Positions 1-7,977 of a DNA stretch of 55,109 nt are shown one piece after another (the stretch's first letter is position 1; every line of letters starts with the position of its first letter). The translations under genes and the position numbers were made by a program. Source of the stretch: a virus; the IMG/VR virus record IMGVR_UViG_3300041955_000444, positions 1 through 55,109 of that record. One strand, written 5' to 3'. The notes under the pieces were generated by a model. It ran no database searches and was not told where the DNA came from. It was given only the letters and a program-made list of their open reading frames with translations.

Positions 1-294
1 ATCGACTGGGACGCTGAACCTCGTCCTCGGCGGCGGCGTCACCGCAGCGAGCCTCGCGACCCCGAGCTCCAATATCGCCGGGACAATCTGTGCGACTTCG
101 GCTGGGGTTTTTCTCTATAATGCCGGGGCGAACTGCTATGCCGGTGGCGGCACCGCGGGCGGCTCGACGACACAAGTCCAGGTCAACACATCCGGAAGCC
201 TAGCAGGCATCACGGGTGTCACGTCCAACGGCACGACGATGACGTTCGCCGACGGCGACGCAATATTGTCCGGGTCGGGGTCGGGAAGCTCCGC
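1..294. repeat. Left copy of imperfect terminal redundancy
   Basis: These 294 bases recur at 54816-55109 at a constant offset of 54,815. I see six mismatches, at 128, 217, 223, 232, 236 and 271. Four fall at third codon positions of the tail-appendage frame and are silent; 128 and 236 change an amino acid. The reading frame continues in phase across the join. The simplest reading is a circular or circularly permuted genome whose two contig ends derive from slightly different strains. A real in-gene duplication is the alternative. Confidence 0.93.
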
Positions 295-952
295 GCTTCA
301 CACCTCGGCGACTGGGGGCGGCGCAATCACATTCCAGGCCGGAGCGCATACCGTCGCTTCGACGACGCTGCAAGATCAGACGCTCTCCGGCGGGGCGACC
401 GTCACGGCGTACAATCCGACTGCGGGCAACGTCACGGTCGACTGCGGCAAATCGCCGCTGCAATACATCCTCAACACCGGGGCCTTCATCATCACCGCGC
501 CGACGAGCGTGAGTTCGAACTGCGCGCTCGAAGTGATCAACGGCACGACGGCGACCAATGCCGGGGCAGTGACGTTGACGAACTTCTCGGGCAAATCGCC
601 CGCCGGCGCGACCTTCGCGACGACCGCAACCATCAGCGCGGGGACGTGCAGCTACACCAGCAGCTCGGCAAATATCACCTGGACGGCCTCGACGACGGTC
701 CTGCCGATCGGGTCGATGGTGTTTTTAGTCACGTCGGGCAGCTTACCGACGAACTTTGCCGTGGCGACGATCTATTACGTTGTGAGCAACAGCGGCACCG
801 TGGTGACTGTCGCGGCGACGCCAGGGGGTACGCCGATTGTGGCGGGCAGCGCCGGGTCGGGTACGCAGACTTGCTATGAGCCATCGGTTTACGATCTCGT
901 GCTGTTGCAGATCGATGGGCCGGTGCTGGCAACGTGGGTGCCGGTGCAATGA
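1..952 (+). CDS. Tail appendage protein, C-terminal part (continues from 53371-55109)
   Basis: This open frame enters from the left edge (first full codon at base 2) and stops at 950-952. It is the continuation of the gene that starts at GTG 53371; joined across the circle the protein is about 798 residues. The sequence is rich in Gly, Thr, Ser and Ala with short beta-type repeats, as in phage fibre or decoration proteins, and has no enzyme motif that I recognise. It overlaps the next gene by ATGA at 949-952, so the two are probably translationally coupled. The fibre role is inferred from composition and from position among other appendage genes. Confidence 0.75.
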   Translation, partial: STGTLNLVLGGGVTAASLATPSSNIAGTICATSAGVFLYNAGANCYAGGGTAGGSTTQVQVNTSGSLAGITGVTSNGTTMTFADGDAILSGSGSGSSALHTSATGGGAITFQAGAHTVASTTLQDQTLSGGATVTAYNPTAGNVTVDCGKSPLQYILNTGAFIITAPTSVSSNCALEVINGTTATNAGAVTLTNFSGKSPAGATFATTATISAGTCSYTSSSANITWTASTTVLPIGSMVFLVTSGSLPTNFAVATIYYVVSNSGTVVTVAATPGGTPIVAGSAGSGTQTCYEPSVYDLVLLQIDGPVLATWVPVQ

Positions 953-1755
953 TCTTCCGCCGCCGCCATCTCGCCGCCCTCGCGCTTCTCGCGTCAGCCG
1001 GGCTGACGTTCGCCCAAGTCGGGCCGATCCCCGGCATGGGGCCGCTGCCATTTGGTGGCGTCACGTGCTCTGACACCTCGCTGCACACCATCACCGCGAG
1101 CGGGGCGGGCAGCTACGTGGTCCCCGCCGGCTGCGGTCATGTCACGCCCTTGGCTTGGGGCGGCGGCTCAGCAGGCTCGGGGTGGAGCGGCACGAGCAAC
1201 GGAGGCAATGGCGGCGGGTTTGCGACGAACTCGGCTTATGTCGTCACGCCGGGCAACACCATCTACTATAGCGTCGCTGCGGCAGTAACAGGAACAACAG
1301 GCGAAGGGTCGGCCGGCAACAATTCATGGTTCAATATTTCAACCAATGCCCAGCCGAGCGCGATCGCCAACGGAATATACGCTACGGGAGGGTTTACGAG
1401 TTCGGTTTCAACTGGCGGTTCATATGCACCAACTGGGGCGACGGGCTATTCCGGGGGTATTGGCGGCGTGCAGGCCGGCCATGCCGGCGGCGGCGGCGGC
1501 GGTGCAGGTTCCGGCGGCCCCGGCGGCGCAGGCGCGGCGAGCGGGACGGCTGGATTGGGGGGAACGCCCGATGGTGGCCCCGGAAGCGCCGGCGTGACAA
1601 CCAACGCCGGCCCCGGCACGGCTCCGGGCGGCGCGGGAGGCGCCGCGAGTGGCTCGGGGCATACCGGCGGTAACGGCGCGGCGGGGCAGGTCGGCTTCTA
1701 CTTCTCCGCTTTCCTCGACCTTCCCCCCGCCAACGACCTTGTGGAGACTGCATGA
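949..1755 (+). CDS. Glycine-rich appendage protein with signal peptide
   Basis: The product has 268 residues. The ATG at 949 overlaps the previous stop (ATGA) and puts a basic-hydrophobic leader at the N-terminus (MIFRRRHLAALALLASAG, then TFAQ), which looks like a Sec signal peptide. A beta-type segment with scattered Cys follows. The last 130 or so residues are Gly/Ala-rich (GGGGGGAGSGG-type runs), like the glycine-rich tip domains of some phage fibres. An upstream in-frame start at 934 would hide the leader and is less likely. It belongs to the run of appendage genes crossing the contig junction. Receptor binding is inference. Confidence 0.7.
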   Translation: MIFRRRHLAALALLASAGLTFAQVGPIPGMGPLPFGGVTCSDTSLHTITASGAGSYVVPAGCGHVTPLAWGGGSAGSGWSGTSNGGNGGGFATNSAYVVTPGNTIYYSVAAAVTGTTGEGSAGNNSWFNISTNAQPSAIANGIYATGGFTSSVSTGGSYAPTGATGYSGGIGGVQAGHAGGGGGGAGSGGPGGAGAASGTAGLGGTPDGGPGSAGVTTNAGPGTAPGGAGGAASGSGHTGGNGAAGQVGFYFSAFLDLPPANDLVETA

Positions 1756-1820
1756 CCATCGCGCTCATCGTCACCGGCTCGCAGCCGGCGGCTCCCTCGC
1801 AGCCGGCGGCTCCGAAGTGA
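1752..1820 (+). CDS. Very short coupled ORF with an 18-bp tandem repeat
   Basis: A 22-codon frame starts in an ATGA overlap with the glycine-rich gene and has GGAG six bases upstream. It ends in a GTGA overlap with the next small membrane ORF. Residues 9-21 are a repeated SQPAAP unit, encoded by two 18-bp tandem copies at about 1779-1814. It may only relay ribosomes to the following ORF. I recognise no function. Confidence 0.35.
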   Translation: MTIALIVTGSQPAAPSQPAAPK

Positions 1821-1903
1821 ACTGGTTCGGCACAGTTGCGGATTGGTGGTTCACGCTTATCGTGATTGCCGGCGTATTTCTCGTGATAATAAATTGGGGT
1901 TAA
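1817..1903 (+). CDS. 28-residue single-pass membrane peptide
   Basis: The start is GTG at 1817, inside a GTGA overlap with the preceding ORF. The product is nearly all one membrane segment, about residues 10-26 (WWFTLIVIAGVFLVIINW), with a short polar N-terminus. It lies just before the endolysin at the left end of the lysis cassette, so a small holin, pinholin or antiholin role is possible. The sequence alone does not show this. Confidence 0.5.
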   Translation: MNWFGTVADWWFTLIVIAGVFLVIINWG

Positions 1904-1946
1904 AGGGGGTTAAGGATGGTTGCGGAATCACAAGGAGTGAATCGAA

Positions 1947-2411
1947 ATGACTTTTCCTGCTGATGTAGTTGCCGCAGCGCAGTCGAGTGAAAAGGCGTTC
2001 TATCCCAAAGGTCCATTCGCATCGGTTAGCCTCGCGCAATGGGCACTAGAATCAGCATATGGTAGTGCAGAGCCAGCTGGAAGTAACAACCCTTTTGGAA
2101 TCAAAGCTGTTTCAGGTCAAGCCGATGTAGTCGCCTGGACGCATGAAACGCTACATGGGCAATATGTCGCGTTGCCGCAGCACTTTGCTAAATATGTCAC
2201 TTTGGCAGATGCATTCAACGCGCACGCCAAGTTACTTGCAACTGCGCCATGTTATCATGCGGCCCAGGCTGCCCAAACGCCTGATGACTATGCCATGGCA
2301 CTCCAGGGAATATATGCCACTGGTATTCCGGGGCATCCTTACGGTCTAGCATTGATCGCGATTATGAAGAGCGCAAATTTGTACCAATACGATGTCGGAC
2401 ATACGGTGTAA
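1947..2411 (+). CDS. Endolysin, glucosaminidase (FlgJ/GH73-like) domain
   Basis: The product has 154 residues, essentially one glucosaminidase domain that would cleave the peptidoglycan glycan chain. The segment AQWALESAYG at 30-39 carries the expected catalytic Glu (E35), followed by the family NPFGIKA motif (residues 48-54). An AAGGAG ribosome site precedes ATG 1947. There is no signal peptide, so export would depend on the holin. Holin, lipase and spanin-like genes follow directly. This stretch to about 4334 is visibly richer in A and T than the flanking structural genes. Confidence 0.85.
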   Translation: MTFPADVVAAAQSSEKAFYPKGPFASVSLAQWALESAYGSAEPAGSNNPFGIKAVSGQADVVAWTHETLHGQYVALPQHFAKYVTLADAFNAHAKLLATAPCYHAAQAAQTPDDYAMALQGIYATGIPGHPYGLALIAIMKSANLYQYDVGHTV

Positions 2412-2433
2412 GTGACAGGCTTCCGCGCGGCGG

Positions 2434-2476
2434 GTTCCGGTCGGTCAGCTGCGCGGGTATTCCTCCCGACCGGAAC
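2434..2476 (+). terminator. 11-bp perfect hairpin between endolysin and holin
   Basis: GTTCCGGTCGG at 2434-2444 pairs perfectly with CCGACCGGAAC at 2466-2476 across a 21-base loop. No T-run follows. It could be a weak or factor-assisted terminator, an RNA processing site, or a block to translation of the holin 18 bases downstream. Confidence 0.5.
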
Positions 2477-2493
2477 ACTGAGGAACTTAAGCC

Positions 2494-2697
2494 ATGAATC
2501 CTGATGAAATCGGTAGCGTCGTGCGACAAGTCATCACGCTTGTATTGTCGTCAGCAGCCGCATCGGCATACGTCAATAATTCGCAGGCGGTCGCCATCGC
2601 AGCCGGCCTCGGCGCTATGGCCAGTGTAGTGTGGTCGATCTTTGCACATTGGAATCTCAAAAAGGTTCCTGAGAATGCTAAGGTCATTGGTGGATGA
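2494..2697 (+). CDS. Putative holin (small two-segment membrane protein)
   Basis: The product has 67 residues. A short acidic N-terminus (MNPDEIGSVVRQ) is followed by two hydrophobic stretches (about 13-28 and 33-50) and a charged tail. This resembles the small holins often annotated near Gram-negative phage endolysins (Pam3 gp28-like). It would permeabilise the inner membrane to release the glucosaminidase encoded upstream. The ATG at 2494 has GAGGAA 10-15 bases upstream. Family assignment rests on layout and neighbours. Confidence 0.65.
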   Translation: MNPDEIGSVVRQVITLVLSSAAASAYVNNSQAVAIAAGLGAMASVVWSIFAHWNLKKVPENAKVIGG

Positions 2698-2747
2698 CTT
2701 GGCCCGAGCCCCGGCGGTTTCCGGCGCAAATTGAGGAGAAAACAAAA

Positions 2748-3080
2748 ATGGCAGTCAATTGGGGCAATATCGGGAGCGCGCTCTCTGGTGTAGCATCGAC
2801 CTTGGCTACGCTCAATATCAGCGGCGCATCGGCGCAGCAGATTCTGAGTTCCATTGGACTTTCTGCCAATCCGAATATGAACGAGGAACTGTCGATCTGC
2901 TCGCAGATTCTCCAAGCTACGGGCAATGTTGGGCTGCAAAATGCGCTCGCCATGAAGCTCGCAACCGAACAGGGTATTCCGATTGCTGCCGCTGCGTTAG
3001 CGTCGGCTCTCGGGGCGCCTGGCACCGACATCGCCGCTCGTATCTTGCAGATCGAACAGATCATCAAGCAAGGCGGTTGA
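2748..3080 (+). CDS. Hypothetical protein in lysis cassette (110 aa)
   Basis: I chose ATG 2748 because GAGGAG lies ten bases upstream; an earlier in-frame start at 2694 lacks a ribosome site. The protein is Ala, Ser, Ile and Leu rich and mostly helical in character, with few charges and no clear membrane anchor. The next gene starts inside its stop codon (TGATG at 3078-3082). I do not recognise a family. Position suggests a lysis or envelope accessory role. Confidence 0.6.
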   Translation: MAVNWGNIGSALSGVASTLATLNISGASAQQILSSIGLSANPNMNEELSICSQILQATGNVGLQNALAMKLATEQGIPIAAAALASALGAPGTDIAARILQIEQIIKQGG

Positions 3081-3322
3081 TGGCGGCGCATCTTGCAGTC
3101 TTCGCTGTGGCGGCGTGCGTGATTGGAGACCCGGTGATGGACAAGATCGCCGGGGCCTTCCCGCAAATCTTACCACTCGCTATCGCCGTAACTGTTACTG
3201 ATGTAGGATGCACTATCTTGCTGAGAGCTCCAACATATATGAACATCCTGCAAATTATATCAGATGCGGCAACTGTGACAAGTGACGTGCGCCAGATGTG
3301 TGGGGGTCGATCACGATGCTGA
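3080..3322 (+). CDS. Small hydrophobic protein (80 aa), lysis cassette
   Basis: The ATG at 3080 shares its A with the previous stop codon. The product has an N-terminal hydrophobic stretch (about 3-16) and a second one (about 30-50), ending in a short Cys-containing tail. It overlaps the lipase start by seven bases, so the genes are probably coupled. It may be an accessory membrane protein (second holin or antiholin); no family was recognised. Confidence 0.5.
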   Translation: MAAHLAVFAVAACVIGDPVMDKIAGAFPQILPLAIAVTVTDVGCTILLRAPTYMNILQIISDAATVTSDVRQMCGGRSRC

Positions 3323-3918
3323 CTCACGCTGAAATCTGCACACTCGTCGCAGCTAGCTACACACAGAAGCCAACTTGGCAAGTAGCAGATGACATTCGCG
3401 CGGTCGGGACGCGAGTCGGCAACGAGTTTGTGGTAGCAATTCCTGGCACTGATGATATTGCAGGCTGGCTGGACGATTTTTCATTTTGGCCTAATCGGTT
3501 TCCAACCATTGGGATTTATCACGATGGCTTTGGTAGGTGGGGCCTAGCATTAGCGGCTCTGATTATCCCGAAAGTACCACAGGATGTCCGTCTCATTATC
3601 AGCGGCCATTCACTGGGTGGAGCGCTCGGTCTTGTGTTTGCCGCTGTTTGGGCGGCCGCAAAGAACCCCCCAGCAAGGGTGATATTATTTGGTTGTCCTA
3701 GGGGAGCTTTTATCGGCAACATCGTCGCCGGACCATTGCAACGCAGCGCTCTCGAACTTGTTGAATATAGAACATATGGTGATCCAGTTCCCAGCCTTCC
3801 GCCGTATCCGTTGTGGAAACACGCAAAGCGAGGAACTATGGTAGGAGCGCCAATCCACGCGTTAGCACCATCGGTCGCTGACCACAACATAGCTCTGTAT
3901 CAAACCGTTTTAGCTTGA
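3316..3918 (+). CDS. Lipase class 3-like esterase in the lysis cassette
   Basis: The product has 200 residues and looks like a compact alpha/beta hydrolase of the lipase_3 type. The nucleophile elbow is GHSLGGA, with Ser99. A plausible acid is Asp156 in YGDPVP and a plausible base is His190 in ADHNIALY, the usual order. An N-terminal PGTDD...WLDDF segment is also typical. There is no signal peptide. Among endolysin, holin and spanin-like genes it probably attacks envelope lipids late in infection, as LysB does for mycobacteriophages, but the substrate is unknown. ATG 3316 is chosen over 3298 because it gives the tighter overlap with the gene before. Confidence 0.82.
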   Translation: MLTHAEICTLVAASYTQKPTWQVADDIRAVGTRVGNEFVVAIPGTDDIAGWLDDFSFWPNRFPTIGIYHDGFGRWGLALAALIIPKVPQDVRLIISGHSLGGALGLVFAAVWAAAKNPPARVILFGCPRGAFIGNIVAGPLQRSALELVEYRTYGDPVPSLPPYPLWKHAKRGTMVGAPIHALAPSVADHNIALYQTVLA

Positions 3919-3938
3919 AATTGGGCCTAGGTGACAAT

Positions 3939-4334
3939 ATGATAAATGGCGAGCGCATCTATAAGTTCGTTGACTGGCATTGGGTGGCGATCGCCTTGGC
4001 GACGGTTCTCACTGCAATCCTGGGGTTCTGGGGCAAAACCACAAACGATCGACTGTGGGATTTTTCTTCAATGCTATCGCAACAGACAAAAGCGCTAGAG
4101 CATCTTGCCACGGCTTTTGATAACCAAACCGAGGCGATCAAACAGGTCCGTGGTGTTACTGATGAATTGGCACGCGATCAACACCAAGACGAGAAAGAAA
4201 CCAATGCAGTTGCGGGACAGCTTACGGCACTTGGCGCTAAGGTCACGGCGGATCGGGCTGATTTAGACAGCTATATGGTTCGCACTGACAACAGGCTTGA
4301 GCAAATTGAGCGTGGTTCGGGAAGTCGAAAATGA
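3939..4334 (+). CDS. Spanin-like membrane-anchored coiled-coil protein
   Basis: The product has 131 residues. One membrane segment (about 12-30, WVAIALATVLTAILGFW) is followed by a long helical, Gln/Glu/Lys/Asp-rich region expected to form a coiled coil in the periplasm. This is the topology of inner-membrane spanins (Rz type). I found no convincing overlapping outer-membrane lipoprotein (Rz1), so the assignment is tentative. ATG 3939 is preferred to TTG 3915, which overlaps the lipase stop. Confidence 0.55.
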   Translation: MINGERIYKFVDWHWVAIALATVLTAILGFWGKTTNDRLWDFSSMLSQQTKALEHLATAFDNQTEAIKQVRGVTDELARDQHQDEKETNAVAGQLTALGAKVTADRADLDSYMVRTDNRLEQIERGSGSRK

Positions 4335-4401
4335 GTGCGGGGGCGGGGTTCGGGGCGACCCCCGGGGCGACAGCCCCGACGGGGCGAATTGGGAGGCATT
4401 A

Positions 4402-6294
4402 GTGGCGTCCGCTATTATGAGACTTATGGGATTTGCCGTCGTCATCGCCGCAGTGGCGTCCGCTTCGCCCTTGAGCGCCCAGACCCAAGCAGTGATGCCG
4501 GGTGGGATGGAGCAGTTCAACGACGGCAACGGCGCTCCGTATGCGGGGGGGAAGGTGTATATGTATGTTCCGTACACTACGACTCCGAAAGTGACATATC
4601 AGGACCCTTACGGGACTGCGTCCAATCAGAACCCCATCGCGCTCGATGCGAACGGCCGGGCGATTATTTGGGGCAACGGGGTGTATCGGCAGGTGCTCCA
4701 AGACCTCAACGGGGTCGAAGTGTGGGATCAACTTACTTATGCGAGCCCCGCAACTGCGGGCGGAAGCGGCACCGGGACGTTGTGGTACGGAACGGCAGTT
4801 GGAACCGCGAACGCGATCACCCTGACGGGGCCAACGGGCTTCGCCGCGGGGGACGGCCAAAGCGTAGGGTTCATCGCAAATGTCACTAACACGGGGGCCA
4901 CGACAATCAACGCCTCAGGGTTCGGAAGTGTTGTCGTTGAGAAGAATACCATACAGGGGTTGGCTGTCCTATCGGGAAGTGAAATCGTAGCAGGGAATCT
5001 CGAATACGCGACGTATTCTGCGTCGGTGAATGCGTTCATCCTTACGACGTGGCCGCCGAATCAGGCTTTTGGAGCCCAGGTGTCGCTTGCATCGGCGGCC
5101 ACGGCGGACCTTGGAACGGTGTTGTCGCGAAATGTGTCGGTGTATGGGACTACGACGATTACGTCGTTCGGATCGTCGGCGTCGATGTTGAGTCCGGTGT
5201 ATCTGGTGCAGTTTACAGGAGCCCTCACAATCACCGAGTCCACGGCGTTGCTGACGCCCAACTTGCAGAGCATCGTGACGGCGACGGGCGACAGCGCGTT
5301 AGTGATTTATCTTGGCTCAGGCAACTGGCAAATCGTGGCGTATTTTCCGGCAACGCCAGCGCCGCAGTTCGTTCAACCGCCGCAGTTTCGCTTGACAACG
5401 ACGTCGGGTAATCCAATCTCGCCGGCTTCGGCAACCGGTGTTAATACGGTTTACGAAACGCCTTACAACGGCAACCTGATTCCACTTTGGAACGGTACGG
5501 CGTTCATCCCGACTGCTTGCGCTGAGATGTCGAATGTTCTGGCGAATTCTTCGAGCGGGAATGCCGGGCCTGCGGCGGCAGTTGCGGCGAGTGTGTATGA
5601 TTTGGTGGCGTGGAACAACGCCGGGACCTGCACGTTGACCCGGGATGTCGCGTGGTCGACCGTGACAGCTCCGGCGGCGGGCGATGCATTCGCGAGGGTT
5701 CGCGGGATCTTGGTGAACTCGGTCAGCATCGCTAATGGCCCCGCGGCGGGGTACGGAACGTTCTTGGGGACCATCACCACTGACGCCGGCGGGGTGACCG
5801 TGACGTTTAATCCGACGCCGGCGGCGGCTTCGGCGGGTCCGACGAACGGGGCATGGGTCGGGTTGTGGAACTACTACAACCGTGTGACAGTCGGTGCGAC
5901 GGCGCAAGACAGTAAAACAAGCTGGTCGGATGGAGGAACGGGCTCGTGGGAGACCGCCGACGCGAGTGTGAAAAACCGTATTACTTATGTAGCCGGGGTA
6001 GCCGAGGACGGTGTCGTTGCAAGTTATCTTGATGCAGGCGGGGTGTCAGTATCCTCGTCGATTTCTATGGTTGGCGTTGGAGTGGATAGCGCGACAGTGC
6101 AAAGTGCGGCGGCGGCGCTTCCGGTCGGGGCGAGTGGTGGCGGAAACGGAAGCGCAACAGCGACGTATCTGGGGGTTGCTGCTATTGGGCAGCATTACTT
6201 CCAGGCGTTAGAATACGCGGCGAGTGCTGCGACGTTTTACGGAACGAACGCAAGTGCGCAAATCATGCAACTTTCTGCGCAGTTGAAGTACTGA
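4402..6294 (+). CDS. Tail fibre/tailspike-type protein with signal peptide
   Basis: The product has about 630 residues. GTG 4402 has GGAGG five bases upstream; in-frame ATG 4417 is the alternative. Both give a Sec-like leader (MRLMGFAVVIAAVASASPLSA, cleavage before QTQ). Next comes the widespread phage fibre head-binding pattern: PGG.EQFNDGNG.PYAGGKVYMY, TTTPKVTYQD, NPIALDANGRAIIWG, YRQVLQDLNG. The rest is Ser/Thr/Gly/Ala-rich beta-type sequence. It should be the receptor-binding fibre or spike attached to the short tail. A signal peptide ahead of a head-binding domain is odd, since virions assemble in the cytoplasm. Confidence 0.78.
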   Translation: MASAIMRLMGFAVVIAAVASASPLSAQTQAVMPGGMEQFNDGNGAPYAGGKVYMYVPYTTTPKVTYQDPYGTASNQNPIALDANGRAIIWGNGVYRQVLQDLNGVEVWDQLTYASPATAGGSGTGTLWYGTAVGTANAITLTGPTGFAAGDGQSVGFIANVTNTGATTINASGFGSVVVEKNTIQGLAVLSGSEIVAGNLEYATYSASVNAFILTTWPPNQAFGAQVSLASAATADLGTVLSRNVSVYGTTTITSFGSSASMLSPVYLVQFTGALTITESTALLTPNLQSIVTATGDSALVIYLGSGNWQIVAYFPATPAPQFVQPPQFRLTTTSGNPISPASATGVNTVYETPYNGNLIPLWNGTAFIPTACAEMSNVLANSSSGNAGPAAAVAASVYDLVAWNNAGTCTLTRDVAWSTVTAPAAGDAFARVRGILVNSVSIANGPAAGYGTFLGTITTDAGGVTVTFNPTPAAASAGPTNGAWVGLWNYYNRVTVGATAQDSKTSWSDGGTGSWETADASVKNRITYVAGVAEDGVVASYLDAGGVSVSSSISMVGVGVDSATVQSAAAALPVGASGGGNGSATATYLGVAAIGQHYFQALEYAASAATFYGTNASAQIMQLSAQLKY

Positions 6295-6321
6295 GGAGCG
6301 GAGTGGGCTTTGCTCCTCATG

Positions 6322-6400
6322 TGAGCTTCGGGGGAATGGTCCCCCAAAGAGCGGGAGCGTAAGCCCCCGAGGATAGGGCGCGCAGCGCCCCAGGAGAGTG
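6322..6400 (+). other. Intergenic hairpins before the 6403 gene
   Basis: The spacer contains GGGGGAATGGTCCCCC and GGCGCGCAGCGCC, both able to form short stable hairpins, then an AGGAGAG ribosome site. The second belongs to a hairpin type that recurs elsewhere in the genome. No T-run follows either one. Confidence 0.4.
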
Positions 6401-6402
6401 AA

Positions 6403-7878
6403 ATGAGGTTCAAGAGCAAAATCCTCGCGGGGGTTCTCGCGACGGCGATGACAGGGGGCGCGGTGATTGCGCTCGCTGCGGGGTTCTTCCCCAACGTGCC
6501 GATAGTCGGCGGTCCGCAGTATTGTTACAACACGGTGAACGGGGCCTGTCAGGGTTATGTGCCGGCAGGTGCGCCGGCGTTGACGGGCTCCGAGACCGTG
6601 GCGGCGGACACCGGGCTGGCGTCGGGGCAGTTTCCGCAAACGGAGCTGGTGCCGACGAGCGTGTTGGGGCTTCCGTTCGGCGTGAACCGCCTCGTTGGCG
6701 GGGACTTCGATACGAACCTGGGCCAGCGGCTCAGCACGACCAAGGGCCTCGCGACGCTCGCGGGCATCACTGCTACCGCGGCGGTGGTAAGTGCGGATGG
6801 ATGGTGGCTCTACGGCAAAGGCACCACCAACAACACCGTGACGATCGCGTCGGGGTCGACGGAGGTGTTGCCGGCGCTCGGATCAACCCATGCGCTTAGG
6901 GTCGCCCGCACGTCGTCGGCGACTGGGGCTCTGGAATGCGTCGGTCAGACGCTTGATCAGCTCCAGAGTGCGCCGCTGATCGGGCAGAACGCGGTGTTCT
7001 CGTTCTACGGCCTCAATGGGGCCGGCATGAGCGCGACGGGTGGCGCGGTGACGGTGGAGATTTCGTACTCCTCCGCTGCTGCGGCCGCCGCGACGCAATC
7101 GACGCTCGGGTACGCGGGGTCGCAGGGCTCGAAGTATGCCATCGGCACCAACGCGACGACGTTCGGGTCGTCCGGCCCGACGAACCAGACTGCGGGAGCG
7201 CCGGTGCTCGTCGCGGGGACTTCGGGGACGATCGGGACGAATGGGTTCGTTACGATCCCCCTGAGCACTACTTGGGCTCGCTACGCGGTTGCGACGCCAA
7301 TCCCGGCGAACATCCCGGGCACGACGACTGCGGTGACGGATGTCTCGGTGCAGGTTTGTTTCACCCCCACCGTGGCGACCTCGATCACGACGGACTGGTT
7401 CGAGGTCCAGGGGCTTCAACTCGAGGCGAAGCCTTCGACGGTGACGCCGTCGCTGCCGAGTGGCGTGATCACCCCGACGGCGTTTGAGCGCCGGCCGGCG
7501 TCGATCGAAGCAGTCATCGAGTACTCCTATTGGTACTTCAACTACGAAAACCAGTCCCTCGTCACGACAGTCGCGTCGTGCGAGAACACCTCGACGTCTG
7601 TGGCGAACTGCCTTGTGGTGTTTCCGGTGCCCATGAGGATCGTGCCTGCGGTTTCGTACACGAACGGGTTCCAGGCGTTTGTGCAGGTTGCAGAGACTGG
7701 CGTCGGGGCTTGTACTACGTTATCGGCGGCTGCGTCGTATGCAGCGGTGCCGAGCAATACGTCGGTGCTGGTGAACTGCACTGCCACGACAGTTGGTGCG
7801 GCGGGTACGGCGAATCAGTTGACGACACTTGGTACGTCGTCGTCGGCGGGGATTATCTCCGCCTCGGCGTTGCCGTAA
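6403..7878 (+). CDS. Virion appendage protein with signal peptide
   Basis: The product has 491 residues and an AGGAGAG ribosome site before ATG 6403. The N-terminus (MRFKSKILAGVLATAMTGG, then AVIALAAG) looks like a Sec leader. The body has the layout I associate with phage capsid or tail decoration proteins: an NRLVGGDFDTN segment, then ADGWW, beta-rich jelly-roll-like sequence, FEVQGLQLEA and FERRP...EY.YWYF near the C-terminus. It lies last in the appendage run, before a promoter-like element and the terminase. The role is inferred. Confidence 0.7.
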   Translation: MRFKSKILAGVLATAMTGGAVIALAAGFFPNVPIVGGPQYCYNTVNGACQGYVPAGAPALTGSETVAADTGLASGQFPQTELVPTSVLGLPFGVNRLVGGDFDTNLGQRLSTTKGLATLAGITATAAVVSADGWWLYGKGTTNNTVTIASGSTEVLPALGSTHALRVARTSSATGALECVGQTLDQLQSAPLIGQNAVFSFYGLNGAGMSATGGAVTVEISYSSAAAAAATQSTLGYAGSQGSKYAIGTNATTFGSSGPTNQTAGAPVLVAGTSGTIGTNGFVTIPLSTTWARYAVATPIPANIPGTTTAVTDVSVQVCFTPTVATSITTDWFEVQGLQLEAKPSTVTPSLPSGVITPTAFERRPASIEAVIEYSYWYFNYENQSLVTTVASCENTSTSVANCLVVFPVPMRIVPAVSYTNGFQAFVQVAETGVGACTTLSAAASYAAVPSNTSVLVNCTATTVGAAGTANQLTTLGTSSSAGIISASALP

Positions 7879-7912
7879 GCGACGGAGGTGAAGCTTTAGT
7901 GTAGTAAAGTCC

Positions 7913-7951
7913 GCCCCGGCCGTTGTGGTATAATGCCCCTTTGGCCGGGGC
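7913..7951 (+). promoter_or_regulatory. Promoter-like dyad element (copy A) before terL
   Basis: GCCCCGGCC (7913-7921) and its reverse complement GGCCGGGGC (7943-7951) flank 21 bases that contain a perfect TATAAT (7929-7934) followed by GCCCC. The element at 47693-47731 has the same spacing and the same TATAAT. It lies between the appendage block and the terminase gene. TATAAT overlaps the first in-frame ATG (7933), which argues that terL begins downstream at 7978. Confidence 0.65.
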
Positions 7952-7977
7952 AACCTGCCCCTCCTACCGAGCCCCCC

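Noticed and set aside
1-294. Diversity-generating retroelement (template/variable repeat pair) from the two end copies
   Set aside because: Differences are mixed and mostly silent, not at adenines, and no reverse transcriptase gene is present.
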